DNA of 25,183 nucleotides from positions 63,935 through 89,117 of the forward strand of contig CAJUBR010000002.1 in the NCBI GenBank assembly GCA_910584695.1, read 5' to 3'. Positions 1 through 5,959 of this stretch are shown here, in pieces. A model generated the notes under the pieces. That model was not told where the DNA came from. It ran no database searches and saw only the letters and a list, made by a program, of their open reading frames with translations. Position 1 is the stretch's first letter. Every line of letters begins with the position of its first letter. Source of the stretch: an uncultured Lachnospiraceae bacterium (GTDB lineage: Bacteria > Bacillota > Clostridia > Lachnospirales > Lachnospiraceae). The translations under genes were made by a program, and so were the position numbers.

Positions 1-21
1 ATGTAAGGTTTTGGTTTGATA

Positions 22-120
22 ATGACTGTAGCCAATGGAGTGGACAAATTGCAGATCATTGGGAAGCATATCGGCACTATCCAGATTAAAACTAACAAAA
101 GGGTAACTTATGAAAAGTAA
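22..120 (+). other. Short ORF, possible remnant of a mobile-element gene
   Basis: A 32-codon frame runs from an ATG at 22 to TAA at 118-120, with an in-frame stop at 4-6 just before it. It has no convincing ribosome binding site. Its residues (…GKHIGTIQIKTNKR…) resemble a beta-rich protein tail, but I cannot assign a family. It may be the last codons of a gene otherwise lost. The basis is the reading frame only. Confidence 0.2.
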
Positions 121-124
121 CAAA

Positions 125-157
125 TTGACAGTCATCTCTTTTGAGATTTATTGTCAA
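125..157 (+). other. Hairpin upstream of a micro-ORF
   Basis: TTGACA at 125-130 pairs with TGTCAA at 152-157. An inner ATCTC (134-138) pairs with GAGAT (143-147) around a TTTT loop. It lies directly before a strong Shine-Dalgarno sequence (AAGGAGG near 158-166). No U-tract follows on either strand, so a terminator role is doubtful. It could be a leader structure or a recombinase binding site. Confidence 0.35.
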
Positions 158-173
158 AAAGGAGGAACGGAAC

Positions 174-203
174 ATGAATAAAAGAACGATTGATGCCAGA
201 TAA
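174..203 (+). other. 9-codon micro-ORF with strong RBS, probably a truncated gene start
   Basis: AAGGAGGAACGGAAC precedes an ATG at 174 that reads nine codons (MNKRTIDAR) to TAA at 201-203. An RBS this good on so short a frame suggests the beginning of a gene cut by a deletion, or a leader peptide. The sequence changes character at the antitoxin RNA promoter just downstream. A deletion scar is inferred, not shown. Confidence 0.25.
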
Positions 204-227
204 GGATAATTTTTTGTGTCAAGCATA

Positions 228-256
228 TTGAAAAAGGTTTTTGCATATGCTATAAT
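228..256 (+). promoter_or_regulatory. Sigma-A promoter of the antisense (antitoxin) RNA
   Basis: TTGAAA at 228-233 and a perfect TATAAT at 251-256 are separated by exactly 17 bp. Transcription should start near 262-264 and run toward the convergent toxin gene. No protein start with an RBS lies downstream, which fits an RNA gene. Confidence 0.7.
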
Positions 257-266
257 GCCAGTAGGC

Positions 267-294
267 AAAAAGAGATTACAAGTCCATTTGGACA
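267..294 (+). repeat. Direct repeat copy a (antitoxin RNA 5' end)
   Basis: This begins with AAAAAGAGATTACAA and continues with TCCATT and GACA. It matches 452-480 with one gap and a few mismatches. As the 5' end of the antitoxin RNA it can pair with the toxin mRNA made from copy b. Confidence 0.7.
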
Positions 295-302
295 AAAGAA
301 TG

Positions 303-338
303 AATCCCCAAACCGTATTGCAGTACAGCTTGGGGATT
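303..338. terminator. Bidirectional intrinsic terminator shared by toxin and antitoxin
   Basis: AATCCCCAA (303-311) pairs with TTGGGGATT (330-338), and the inner GTA/TAC bases extend the stem. On the plus strand it is followed by TCTTCTTTTCTTTT, and on the minus strand by CATTCTTTTGT. It can end both the toxin mRNA and the antisense RNA, giving them complementary 3' ends. Confidence 0.7.
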
Positions 339-374
339 CTTCTTTTCTTTTATAGTGGTAAAGCACCCACTAGG

Positions 375-473
375 CTATTTGTTGCTTTTGTCGTCACCGT
401 CTAACCATTTGATGATGCAGTGGCAAACTACACCTCCCACGACAGTAACTAAAAAAGAGATTACAACTTCCAT
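375..473 (-). CDS. Holin-like type I toxin peptide (Hol-Tox type)
   Basis: This 32-aa peptide has the classic layout of the putative holin-like toxins. An N-terminal hydrophobic membrane segment begins MEVVISFLVTVV, and a charged cytoplasmic tail follows (KWLDGDDKSNK). The family (Hol-Tox) is common in Clostridia and related to small membrane-active type I toxins; in excess they are expected to damage membrane integrity. The start ATG at 471-473 is fixed by a GGAGGAGG ribosome binding site complementary to 481-488. Two cysteines and a histidine (CHC) lie at the end of the membrane segment. A convergent antisense RNA and direct repeats over the translation start give the expected control. It is too short for routine gene calling. 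Identification is by motif and context; toxicity is inferred. Confidence 0.8.
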   Translation of the reverse strand: MEVVISFLVTVVGGVVCHCIIKWLDGDDKSNK

Positions 474-480
474 TCAGACA
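452..480 (+). repeat. Direct repeat copy b, over the toxin start codon
   Basis: This repeats 267-294 in the same orientation and spans the toxin ATG (471-473) plus the bases leading to its Shine-Dalgarno sequence. It is the predicted target of the antitoxin RNA 5' end. Confidence 0.7.
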
Positions 481-514
481 CCTCCTCCCCGTTGCGGGTA
501 TCGGTGAGCAACAA

Positions 515-530
515 AATAATTGTAACATAT
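515..530 (-). promoter_or_regulatory. Promoter of the holin-like toxin
   Basis: On the minus strand an extended -10, TGTTACAAT, has its TACAAT at 519-524. No good -35 lies 17 bp upstream. It predicts a 5' untranslated region of about 40 nt ahead of the toxin start at 473. Confidence 0.45.
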
Positions 531-602
531 TATTCGATGTGCTTCTATAATTAATTCTTAGAAAAGATATTTGGTAGAGATGGCTTTTTTCGGTAAGTAA
601 AG

Positions 603-920
603 TTGAATATATTTTTGAGCTTTATCCTTATCCAGTGTCATACTTCTTCAAAAAAATATAAAAATATTAAGGTTAATAAGAAACCGTCAGTAAATAAATG
701 GATTGACAGAGGGTTAAAAACAAATACGGTTTATAAATATAAGATAGCATCTTATAAGACGATAGATGGGAAAAAACAGGTCAGTGCTCTCTCAGACTGG
801 GTCAGTGCGAAAACATACAAGCGGTACAGCAAATCCATTAATGCACAGGCTCCAAAGGTAAATTCCAAAAAGGTGTACTTAGGGTTGCGTTCCAGTAAAA
901 AATTGACATATCCGCAAAAA
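603..920 (+). pseudogene. Fragment of a fibronectin-III surface protein
   Basis: The frame from about 633 to 918 reads like a fibronectin type III repeat of a clostridial cell-surface protein: lysine-rich strands, then DRGLKTNTVYKYKIASYKT, then SDWVSAKTYKR, then a linker toward a Big-type domain (KVNSKKVYLGL…KKLTY). There is no signal peptide, no RBS at the TTG that opens the frame, and the domain is cut abruptly near 920. It is best read as an internal scrap of a larger secreted protein. The remaining open frame to 1109 overlaps the 3' end of the neighbouring gene and is not meaningful. The fold assignment is by pattern only. Confidence 0.45.
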
Positions 921-929
921 GGACTTTCG

Positions 930-1003
930 AGAAGGTCATCTTCGTCTATGCGGCGAGCCTCTTCAGATGTTCGTATACATTTAGTAAATGCTGCAAGGGT
1001 CAA
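930..1003 (-). pseudogene. Unassigned protein fragment
   Basis: A minus-strand frame reads TLAAFTKCIRTSEEARRIDE followed by DDLLES, then turns into the shadow of the fibronectin fragment. The stretch looks protein-like (amphipathic, acidic end) but has no start or RBS, and I do not recognise the family. Together with the adjacent surface-protein scrap it suggests a deletion junction near 925. Confidence 0.2.
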
Positions 1004-1006
1004 TAT

Positions 1007-1024
1007 CCCGCCGCAAGCAGCGGG
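1007..1024 (-). terminator. Weak hairpin after the GyrI-like pair
   Basis: CCCGC (1007-1011) and GCGGG (1020-1024) form a GC-rich stem 10 bp past the stop of the minus-strand gene ending at 1034. The tract after it is only moderately U-rich, so termination may be weak. Confidence 0.35.
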
Positions 1025-1033
1025 AATTATTGA

Positions 1034-1675
1034 CTATAGCCTTTTTACCGGATGCCGGATAACTGTTTTCAGACGCTGCGGTGCACATTTTCTTGGATCT
1101 GACAAATAGATTTCATGATGGTATCGTGTATCTGAAAAATCCTCTGTATATCCATGTTCTTTCACGAAACATTTCATGTTTTCAATAGTTTGAGGTTCAT
1201 CATCATAAGGTCCTTTATGCATAGCCTGCACACAGAGTCCCTCAGTCATCTTTATAAATTCCGCTCTGTTTACATTAAGTTCCGGCTTCTTTTTTGCCAA
1301 TGTTTGCTTGGCTTTTTCAAATACTGCTTCCGTCACAAATTCCGGCTGTCTTATCATAGATATCCAGCAAAATTTATCCTTACCTGTTATATTGATACCG
1401 TCAAATGCGGTTTCTTCTGCATACCAGAGTCCTTCTAATGGCGGCACCACATATTCAAAATATCCTTCAGGCTGTGTACCGTTCATTTTAGACATTTTAA
1501 TGGTAAAGGACAGACCATACAGGATTTCCAATGCCTCCTGATAGCTTGAGGAGGTGTTTGGATTGCCGACTCCCTTCACTGTGATAAATAACATTTCCGG
1601 TATATCAATAATCGAAGGATTGACGGAGGGCTGGTATAAATCCTTGTATTCCTTTTTGTAGTCTTTTTTGTCCAT
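1034..1675 (-). CDS. GyrI-like small-molecule-binding domain protein
   Basis: This 213-aa cytosolic protein is of the GyrI-like/SOUL-like effector-binding type (COG4832-like). Typical signatures are the start DYKKEYKDLYQPS, the strand MLFITVKGVGNPNT, the YEVVPPLEGLWYA-like segment (here YFEYVVPPLEGLW), and the tail region MHKGPYDDEPQTIENM followed by HEIYLSDPRK. Such domains bind small hydrophobic or cationic compounds and can act without a DNA-binding domain, some as hydrolases or drug sequesterers. The start at 1675 (MDKKDY) has AGAGGAG eight bases upstream; an upstream extension lies inside the preceding gene and is rejected. It lies 4 bp after that gene, clearly in one operon. The ligand is unknown. 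Confidence 0.8.
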   Translation of the reverse strand: MDKKDYKKEYKDLYQPSVNPSIIDIPEMLFITVKGVGNPNTSSSYQEALEILYGLSFTIKMSKMNGTQPEGYFEYVVPPLEGLWYAEETAFDGINITGKDKFCWISMIRQPEFVTEAVFEKAKQTLAKKKPELNVNRAEFIKMTEGLCVQAMHKGPYDDEPQTIENMKCFVKEHGYTEDFSDTRYHHEIYLSDPRKCAPQRLKTVIRHPVKRL

Positions 1676-1679
1676 GATT

Positions 1680-2141
1680 TTACTCCTCTTGTAGTCCGAT
1701 ATAAATATGAATCTCTGCATTTTCCATATCGCTATTTTGATATTCTTCAAAATCACTATGAAAAGTCCGTGATAGATTCATTGTCCAAAGCTCCTGCCAG
1801 AAATCAGCAACTGCTTTTTGCATATGTCCCTTTATTACAAATTTTGCATACTTTCCGGCAGGAATCCTCCTCACAACAAGATTCCCGGCATGTTCCGGCA
1901 CTTTTGAAGTTTCACAGGCAGCCATAACGGTGTACTCACCTTTCTCTTCAGATGTGTAATCTGTATAAATTCCAAGTGCCTTCGTATTGATTTTGTCAGG
2001 GATGGAAGCGTAAATGCCTTCGTTATAGAAACGGTTCCAAAGCTGTCCGATTATTGCTCCCATTTCCGGGCTTGTATTGCTTGTACGGGCAGAAATTCCT
2101 GCAACTATTTTTTCTTTCAATGTTACAATTTCATAATTCAT
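1680..2141 (-). CDS. AraC-type effector-binding (GyrI-like) domain protein
   Basis: This 153-aa protein has a single effector-binding domain of the YdeE/COG3708 type. It shows the strand KEKIVAGISARTSN, the helix MGAIIGQLWNRFYN, the middle ALGIYTDYTSEEKGEYTVMA, and RRIPAGKYAKFVIKGHM with the usual QELW helix. The family binds small amphipathic compounds, and here no DNA-binding domain is attached. The start at 2141 (MNYEIVTL) is chosen for an AAAGGAG site eight bases upstream; an in-frame codon at 2162 has none. It is the first gene of a two-gene operon with the GyrI-like protein. The palindrome at 2198-2213 probably controls both. No dedicated regulator gene lies beside it. Confidence 0.75.
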   Translation of the reverse strand: MNYEIVTLKEKIVAGISARTSNTSPEMGAIIGQLWNRFYNEGIYASIPDKINTKALGIYTDYTSEEKGEYTVMAACETSKVPEHAGNLVVRRIPAGKYAKFVIKGHMQKAVADFWQELWTMNLSRTFHSDFEEYQNSDMENAEIHIYIGLQEE

Positions 2142-2174
2142 ATTTTTGTCTCCTTTTTGCATATTTATGTAACG

Positions 2175-2213
2175 TATATATCTTACTACAGGAAAGGTGA
2201 CATCTGTATGTCA
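2175..2213 (-). promoter_or_regulatory. Promoter and palindromic operator of the GyrI-like operon
   Basis: On the minus strand a -10 TATATA (2175-2180) and a -35-like ATGTCA (complement of 2198-2203) are 17 bp apart. The -35 lies inside a perfect inverted repeat TGACAT-CTGT-ATGTCA (2198-2213), so a dimeric regulator bound there would block or reposition polymerase. The regulator is not encoded next to it. The -35 match is only 4 of 6. Confidence 0.5.
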
Positions 2214-2315
2214 TATTAATATTCAGTATAAGTATAAAATTTAAAGTAAAATATAAGAAACGGGGTATCCGTTTTGAAAGCGGATTGAAAACCATCAGAA
2301 GGAGGGGAGAAGGAA

Positions 2316-2379
2316 ATGGAAAATCGAAAACTATAAGCATTTAGAAAAAGCACTTGCAGAGTATAAGATGCATTATTAA
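2316..2379 (+). pseudogene. Tiny frameshifted gene remnant
   Basis: An ATG at 2316 behind a strong GGAGGGGAGAAGG site starts MENRK, then stops. One base later the other frame continues NYKHLEKALAEYKMHY to a TAA at 2377-2379. A single-base frameshift in a very short gene, or the relic of a longer one, explains this. The family is unknown. The rest of 2142-2463 holds only the operators described separately and a weak hairpin near 2267-2285. Confidence 0.25.
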
Positions 2380-2396
2380 GAGAGAAAAGGTGTTTT

Positions 2397-2437
2397 GTGA
2401 CTTTGTCACTGAATGAAATAATCTTCCTCTATATACT
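2397..2437 (+). promoter_or_regulatory. Crp/Fnr-type operator and promoter of the ferredoxin operon
   Basis: A perfect 13-bp palindrome GTGAC-TTT-GTCAC lies at 2397-2409. A -10 TATACT lies at 2432-2437 with no proper -35. The palindrome centre (2403) is about 41 bp before the predicted start (about 2444), the class II position for Crp/Fnr activators. From memory it resembles the GTAAC-N3-GTTAC signal proposed for clostridial HcpR-type regulators. The Crp/Fnr gene at 3257-3931 is the obvious candidate. Confidence 0.5.
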
Positions 2438-2463
2438 ATAAGTACAACAACAGGAGGTGGATT

Positions 2464-2661
2464 ATGCCAAAAAGAAAAGCAGCGGTGAGCATCGGGGAAT
2501 GCGTAGCCTGTGGATGCTGTGTCAAGGTTTGTCCCCGAAATGCAATTACCGTTCCCAAAGGTATATGTGCAGAGGTCAATCAAGCTTTGTGCGTGGGATG
2601 TGGAAAATGTGTCAAGGAATGTCCTGCAAGCGTCATTACTTTGGAGGTGGAAGAGGAATGA
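2464..2661 (+). CDS. 2[4Fe-4S] ferredoxin
   Basis: This 65-aa electron carrier contains two CxxCxxCxxxCP clusters, CVACGCCVKVCP around residues 14-25 and CVGCGKCVKECP around 43-54. Each binds one [4Fe-4S] cluster in the clostridial ferredoxin fold. The length is typical. The start at 2464 is set by AGGAGG seven bases upstream. The stop overlaps the start of the following membrane iron-sulfur protein by 4 nt (ATGA), so they are translationally coupled and likely form one electron-transfer unit. A Crp/Fnr-type palindrome sits in the promoter. The partner enzyme is not certain; the nearby CoA-disulfide reductase-like flavoprotein is one possibility. Confidence 0.88.
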   Translation: MPKRKAAVSIGECVACGCCVKVCPRNAITVPKGICAEVNQALCVGCGKCVKECPASVITLEVEEE

Positions 2662-3248
2662 AGCAAAAAAAGAAGTGGTTTGATTATCTTTGGATTTTTT
2701 CCCTTACTTATCTGATTTTGGGATTTTTCAATATTTTATTTGCATGGCTCGGACTTCTTTGCTTTTTTATCCCACTAATTATATCAGTTGTAAAGGGGAA
2801 TAAAGCATATTGTAATAAGTATTGCGGCAGAGGGCAGTTGTTTGCACTCATAGGGGGAAGATTTGGGCTTTCGCGAAAAAAAGATATTCCCAAATGGATG
2901 AAATCAAAATATTTCAGATATGGTTTTTTGATATTCTTCTTTGCAATGTTCTTTTTAATGCTGTGGAATACTTATCTGGTATTTGCAGGAGCAAAAGATT
3001 TGAGTAAAATAGTAACTCTGCTTTGGACATTTAAGCTTCCGTGGCACTGGGCTTATCATGGAACATTTTTTTCGGACGGAACAGCACAGTTTGCTTTTGG
3101 TTTCTATAGTGTGATGCTGACTTCTACCGTTCTGGGTTTTATTACAATGATTTTATTTAAACCCCGTTCATGGTGTGTGTACTGTCCAATGGGTACAATG
3201 ACGCAGCTTATATGCAAAGCAAAAAATGTGCACTTGTCACAGAAATAA
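2658..3248 (+). CDS. NapH-like membrane iron-sulfur protein
   Basis: This 196-aa integral membrane protein has about four hydrophobic segments (roughly residues 10-45, 90-112 and 142-166). It has two cysteine motifs, CNKYCGRGQLF after the first pair of helices and CVYCPMGTMTQLIC near the C-terminus. These are typical of NapH/CcoG-like polyferredoxin membrane proteins, although each motif is shorter than a full CxxCxxCxxxCP cluster, so cluster binding may need both halves. It probably moves electrons between the membrane and the ferredoxin encoded just upstream, whose stop it overlaps by 4 nt. A longer frame from 2457 is only the shadow of the ferredoxin. Its 3' end lies 8 bp from the convergent Crp/Fnr gene with no clear terminator between. 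Confidence 0.75.
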   Translation: MKQKKKWFDYLWIFSLTYLILGFFNILFAWLGLLCFFIPLIISVVKGNKAYCNKYCGRGQLFALIGGRFGLSRKKDIPKWMKSKYFRYGFLIFFFAMFFLMLWNTYLVFAGAKDLSKIVTLLWTFKLPWHWAYHGTFFSDGTAQFAFGFYSVMLTSTVLGFITMILFKPRSWCVYCPMGTMTQLICKAKNVHLSQK

Positions 3249-3256
3249 TATATACG

Positions 3257-3931
3257 TTAGAGGGCTAATTTGCGGAGACGTTTCTTATCAAGGATTTTGA
3301 TACCCTTGCGGGAAACCTCCACAATCCCTTCATTTGAGAAATATTTCAGCATTCTCGACACAACCTCACGGGCAGAACCCATGTAGCGGGCAATCTGCTC
3401 GTGGGTCAGTGTAATCGTATCGGAACCGGTTCTTGCAGATTCATCGGAGAGGAAAATGGCAAGCCGCTTATCCATGCTCATAAAGAGGATTTGCTGCATA
3501 ACCCACATTACATCTGAAAAACGGCTGACAGCGGTTTCAAGAGCAAAGATTTTAATGCTTGGATGGCACTGGGAAATTGCAGCAAAGGCAGACCCGTTGA
3601 TAACATAGCATTTGCTGTCTTCTTCGGCATCAATAAATACATCAAAAGTGATGGTCTGAAGCACGCAGGAGGCAGACAGCATACACATGTCTCCGTTGTG
3701 CAGGCGGTAAAGTGTGATATCCTTGCCCTCATCTGACATCATATAAAGTCTGAGGCTGCCCGAACGGACAAGAATTACGCCGGAGCATTCGTTACCGTCG
3801 TGAATATTTTTACCCTTGGAATAAGTAACAGCATGGGAATTCTGACAGATAAATTTTTTGTCTTCCTCTGATATTTCATTCCAAAATGGAAATATTTCTT
3901 TATAAACAGGTTCAAATATTGATTGTGGCAT
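3257..3931 (-). CDS. Crp/Fnr family transcriptional regulator
   Basis: This 224-aa regulator has an N-terminal cyclic-nucleotide-like beta-barrel (about residues 20-125, with GVILVRSGSLRLYMMSDEGK), a long dimer helix (about 130-155), and a C-terminal winged helix (about 170-215). The recognition segment is THEQIARYMGSAREVVSRML and the wing is EVSRKGIKILD. Cysteines at about 29, 49 and in the segment GDMCMLSASCVL could sense redox state, but there is no E. coli FNR-type N-terminal cluster motif. AAGGAG lies upstream of the ATG at 3931. It is divergent from the flavoprotein gene with 37 bp between them and convergent with the ferredoxin pair. Context suggests control of sulfur or nitrosative/redox stress genes; the effector is unknown. 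Confidence 0.85.
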   Translation of the reverse strand: MPQSIFEPVYKEIFPFWNEISEEDKKFICQNSHAVTYSKGKNIHDGNECSGVILVRSGSLRLYMMSDEGKDITLYRLHNGDMCMLSASCVLQTITFDVFIDAEEDSKCYVINGSAFAAISQCHPSIKIFALETAVSRFSDVMWVMQQILFMSMDKRLAIFLSDESARTGSDTITLTHEQIARYMGSAREVVSRMLKYFSNEGIVEVSRKGIKILDKKRLRKLAL

Positions 3932-3941
3932 TATTTCACAA
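3923..3941. promoter_or_regulatory. Inverted repeat over the Crp/Fnr gene start
   Basis: TTGTG (3923-3927) and CACAA (3937-3941) flank nine bases and overlap the regulator's start codon. The half-sites resemble Crp-type TTGTGA/TCACAA, but the spacing is one base too long. It could serve autoregulation or control of the divergent flavoprotein gene, or it may be chance. Confidence 0.25.
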
Positions 3942-3968
3942 CTCCTTTCAGAAAAGAGGTAAATACAT

Positions 3969-5639
3969 ATGAAAACAATTATTATCGGCGGCGTTGCAGG
4001 CGGTGCTTCCGCAGCAGCCCGGCTTCGCAGACTCGATGAGTCATCTGAAATTATTATATTAGAGCGAGGTGAATATATTTCCTTCGCTAACTGTGGTTTA
4101 CCGTATTATATCGGTGGTACTATAAAAAATCAAGGGAATCTGACATTGCAGACACCGGAAAGTTTTCGGGCAAGATTTAAAATAGATGTCCGTGTGAATA
4201 ATGAAGCAGTAAAAATTAATCCGGAAGCTAAAATCATAACAGTTAAAAATCTGAGAACCGATGAAACATATCAGGAAGGATACGACAACCTTATTCTTTC
4301 ACCCGGAGCGGAACCAATAAAACCAGATATAAAGGGAATTGACAGTCCCATGGTATTTACGCTTCGTAATATTCCGGACACCTTAAAAATAAAAGAATAT
4401 ATTGAAAAGAAAAAGCCAAAATCTGCGGTTGTGATTGGTGGAGGATATATTGGAGTGGAAATGGCGGAAAATCTTAGCGACGCAGGACTTGATGTCTCTG
4501 TTGTTGAGCTTGCCGACCATCTGATTGCACCGCTTGATTATGATATGGCAGCCGATGTTCACAGGTACATTACGGAAAAAGGGATTAAGATTTACCTGAA
4601 TAATGGTGTAAAAATGATAGATGGGAATAAAATTATTCTGCAGGATGGTGAGATTTGCACTGACATGATTGTTCTGTCAGTGGGTGTCCATCCCGAAACT
4701 GCCCTGGCAAAAGACTGCGGGATTGCTTTAAACCAGCGGGGCAGTATCATTGTCAACCGCCGGATGCAAACAAGCATTCCTGATATCTATGCTGTGGGTG
4801 ATGCGATAGAGATACAGGATTTTATCACAAAAGAACCTGCATTTATCCCTTTAGCCGGTCCTGCCAATAAACAGGGACGGATTGCAGCAGATAATATTGT
4901 GGGGATTCCTTCCGAATATACGGGAACACAGGGTTCGGCAATTCTAAAACTGTTTGATATGGCAGTTGCCGCCACCGGACTGAATGAAAAGAAAGCAAAA
5001 GCAGCGGGGATTGACTATGATAAGGCTTATATTTATTCGGGTTCACATGCCTCTTATTATCCCGGTGCAGGTAATATGTCGGTAAAAGCATTGTGGGATA
5101 AGAAAACATTAAAAATCATCGGTGCACAGATAGTTGGTTTTGACGGAGTAGATAAAAGGATGGATGTGCTTGCGGCGGCGATTCGTTTCGGAGCGAAAAT
5201 TACTGATTTGACGGAACTTGAGCTTTGTTATGCACCTCCTTTTGGCAGTGCAAAAGATCCCGTCAATATGCTGGGATTTGTTGCTGAAAATATCATAACC
5301 GGTAAGGTAAAGCAATTTTTCTGGCAGGATGTTAAAAAACTGCCTCATGATGGAAGTGCGACGCTTCTTGATGTCCGAACATGTACCGAAGTATCCCGTG
5401 GAACAATAGACGGATTTATGAACATACCACTGGATTCTTTAAGAGAGCGTATTTCAGAAATTCCGAAAGATAAGCCGGTATATGTATACTGTCATACCGG
5501 ACTTCGCAGTTATGCTGCCTGCCGTATCCTTTCAGGCAACGGTTATGACTGCTATCATCTTGCCGGCGGATGGAGGCTTTATGAGTCTGCCGTAAATAAA
5601 ATAACCGTTCCCGAATATATCTGCACGGAATGTAAATGA
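3969..5639 (+). CDS. CoA-disulfide/persulfide reductase with C-terminal rhodanese domain
   Basis: This 556-aa FAD- and NAD(P)H-dependent reductase is of the CoADR-Rhd/Npsr type. The FAD site is GGVAGGASAA (residues 7-16). The single active-site cysteine is in SFANCGLPYYIGG (Cys42). The NAD(P)H site is VVIGGGYIGVEMAENL (about 154-170), and an FAD-binding YAVGDAIE segment follows. The dimerisation domain runs to about 450. The last ~100 residues are a rhodanese domain with catalytic Cys508 in YCHTGLRS, and the tail ends in a CxxC (CTEC). Such enzymes reduce CoA disulfides, CoA-persulfides and polysulfides in the cytosol. The start is set by AGAGG upstream of the ATG at 3969. It is transcribed away from a Crp/Fnr regulator only 37 bp off, so its promoter must overlap that gene. 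Confidence 0.88.
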   Translation: MKTIIIGGVAGGASAAARLRRLDESSEIIILERGEYISFANCGLPYYIGGTIKNQGNLTLQTPESFRARFKIDVRVNNEAVKINPEAKIITVKNLRTDETYQEGYDNLILSPGAEPIKPDIKGIDSPMVFTLRNIPDTLKIKEYIEKKKPKSAVVIGGGYIGVEMAENLSDAGLDVSVVELADHLIAPLDYDMAADVHRYITEKGIKIYLNNGVKMIDGNKIILQDGEICTDMIVLSVGVHPETALAKDCGIALNQRGSIIVNRRMQTSIPDIYAVGDAIEIQDFITKEPAFIPLAGPANKQGRIAADNIVGIPSEYTGTQGSAILKLFDMAVAATGLNEKKAKAAGIDYDKAYIYSGSHASYYPGAGNMSVKALWDKKTLKIIGAQIVGFDGVDKRMDVLAAAIRFGAKITDLTELELCYAPPFGSAKDPVNMLGFVAENIITGKVKQFFWQDVKKLPHDGSATLLDVRTCTEVSRGTIDGFMNIPLDSLRERISEIPKDKPVYVYCHTGLRSYAACRILSGNGYDCYHLAGGWRLYESAVNKITVPEYICTECK

Positions 5640-5700
5640 TGGTGGTTGAAAAAGTGGTTCAAGTATTATAATTTATTAATTATTACAAGAAGGTCACAAA

Positions 5701-5799
5701 ATGGATTTTTCTGAAAAGCTATTGACACTAAGGAAAGGTAAGAATCTGACGTAGGAGCAGTTAGATGTTTCAAGGCAGTCTGTATCAAAATTTGCATAA
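5701..5799 (+). pseudogene. Degenerate XRE-family repressor
   Basis: The frame opens MDFSEKLLTLRKGKNLT, then hits TAG where related regulators have a glutamine, then continues EQLDVSRQSVSKFA to a TAA. Intact homologues read …LTQEQLAE.LDVSRQSVSKWE…, so three codons are also missing and the downstream half is unreadable to about 5850. This is a dead helix-turn-helix gene of the kind that sits before a DUF1648-like or membrane partner. The remainder of 5640-5959 contains an A+T-rich promoter-like stretch (5646-5670) and nothing else I can assign. Confidence 0.7.
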
Positions 5800-5959
5800 G
5801 GTATATGGATAGAAAAAATTGATAAATATGACAATCAGTTGTCTTGTTTGTTATGATATCATTAAAAAAATGAGGTATGAATATAGGAAATCCTGCTATA
5901 AAAAAGAGTTTAATTAAAGTGGCAGCGAATGATGATATACAAATGAAAAGGAGCACACA

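Larger units (their letters stand above)
263..346 (+). ncRNA. Predicted antisense RNA antitoxin of a type I toxin-antitoxin pair
   Basis: A roughly 80-nt RNA is predicted from the promoter at 228-256 to the U-rich end of the hairpin at 303-338. Its 5' part (267-294) is a near copy of 452-480, the strand complementary to the toxin start codon and the sequence just upstream of it. The RNA should therefore pair with toxin mRNA at the translation start as well as through the shared terminator. The layout of convergent genes, direct repeats at both 5' ends and a bidirectional terminator matches the par (fst/RNA II) locus of plasmid pAD1. The ends are predicted, not measured. Confidence 0.6.

Noticed and set aside
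216..404. A 62-codon plus-strand frame over the antitoxin RNA
   Set aside because: It has no RBS, runs through the terminator hairpin and lies antisense to the toxin; it is a chance frame.
2457..2657. N-terminal extension of the membrane iron-sulfur protein
   Set aside because: The extension is the shifted frame of the ferredoxin; the ATG at 2658 with GAGG upstream and ATGA overlap is the real start.
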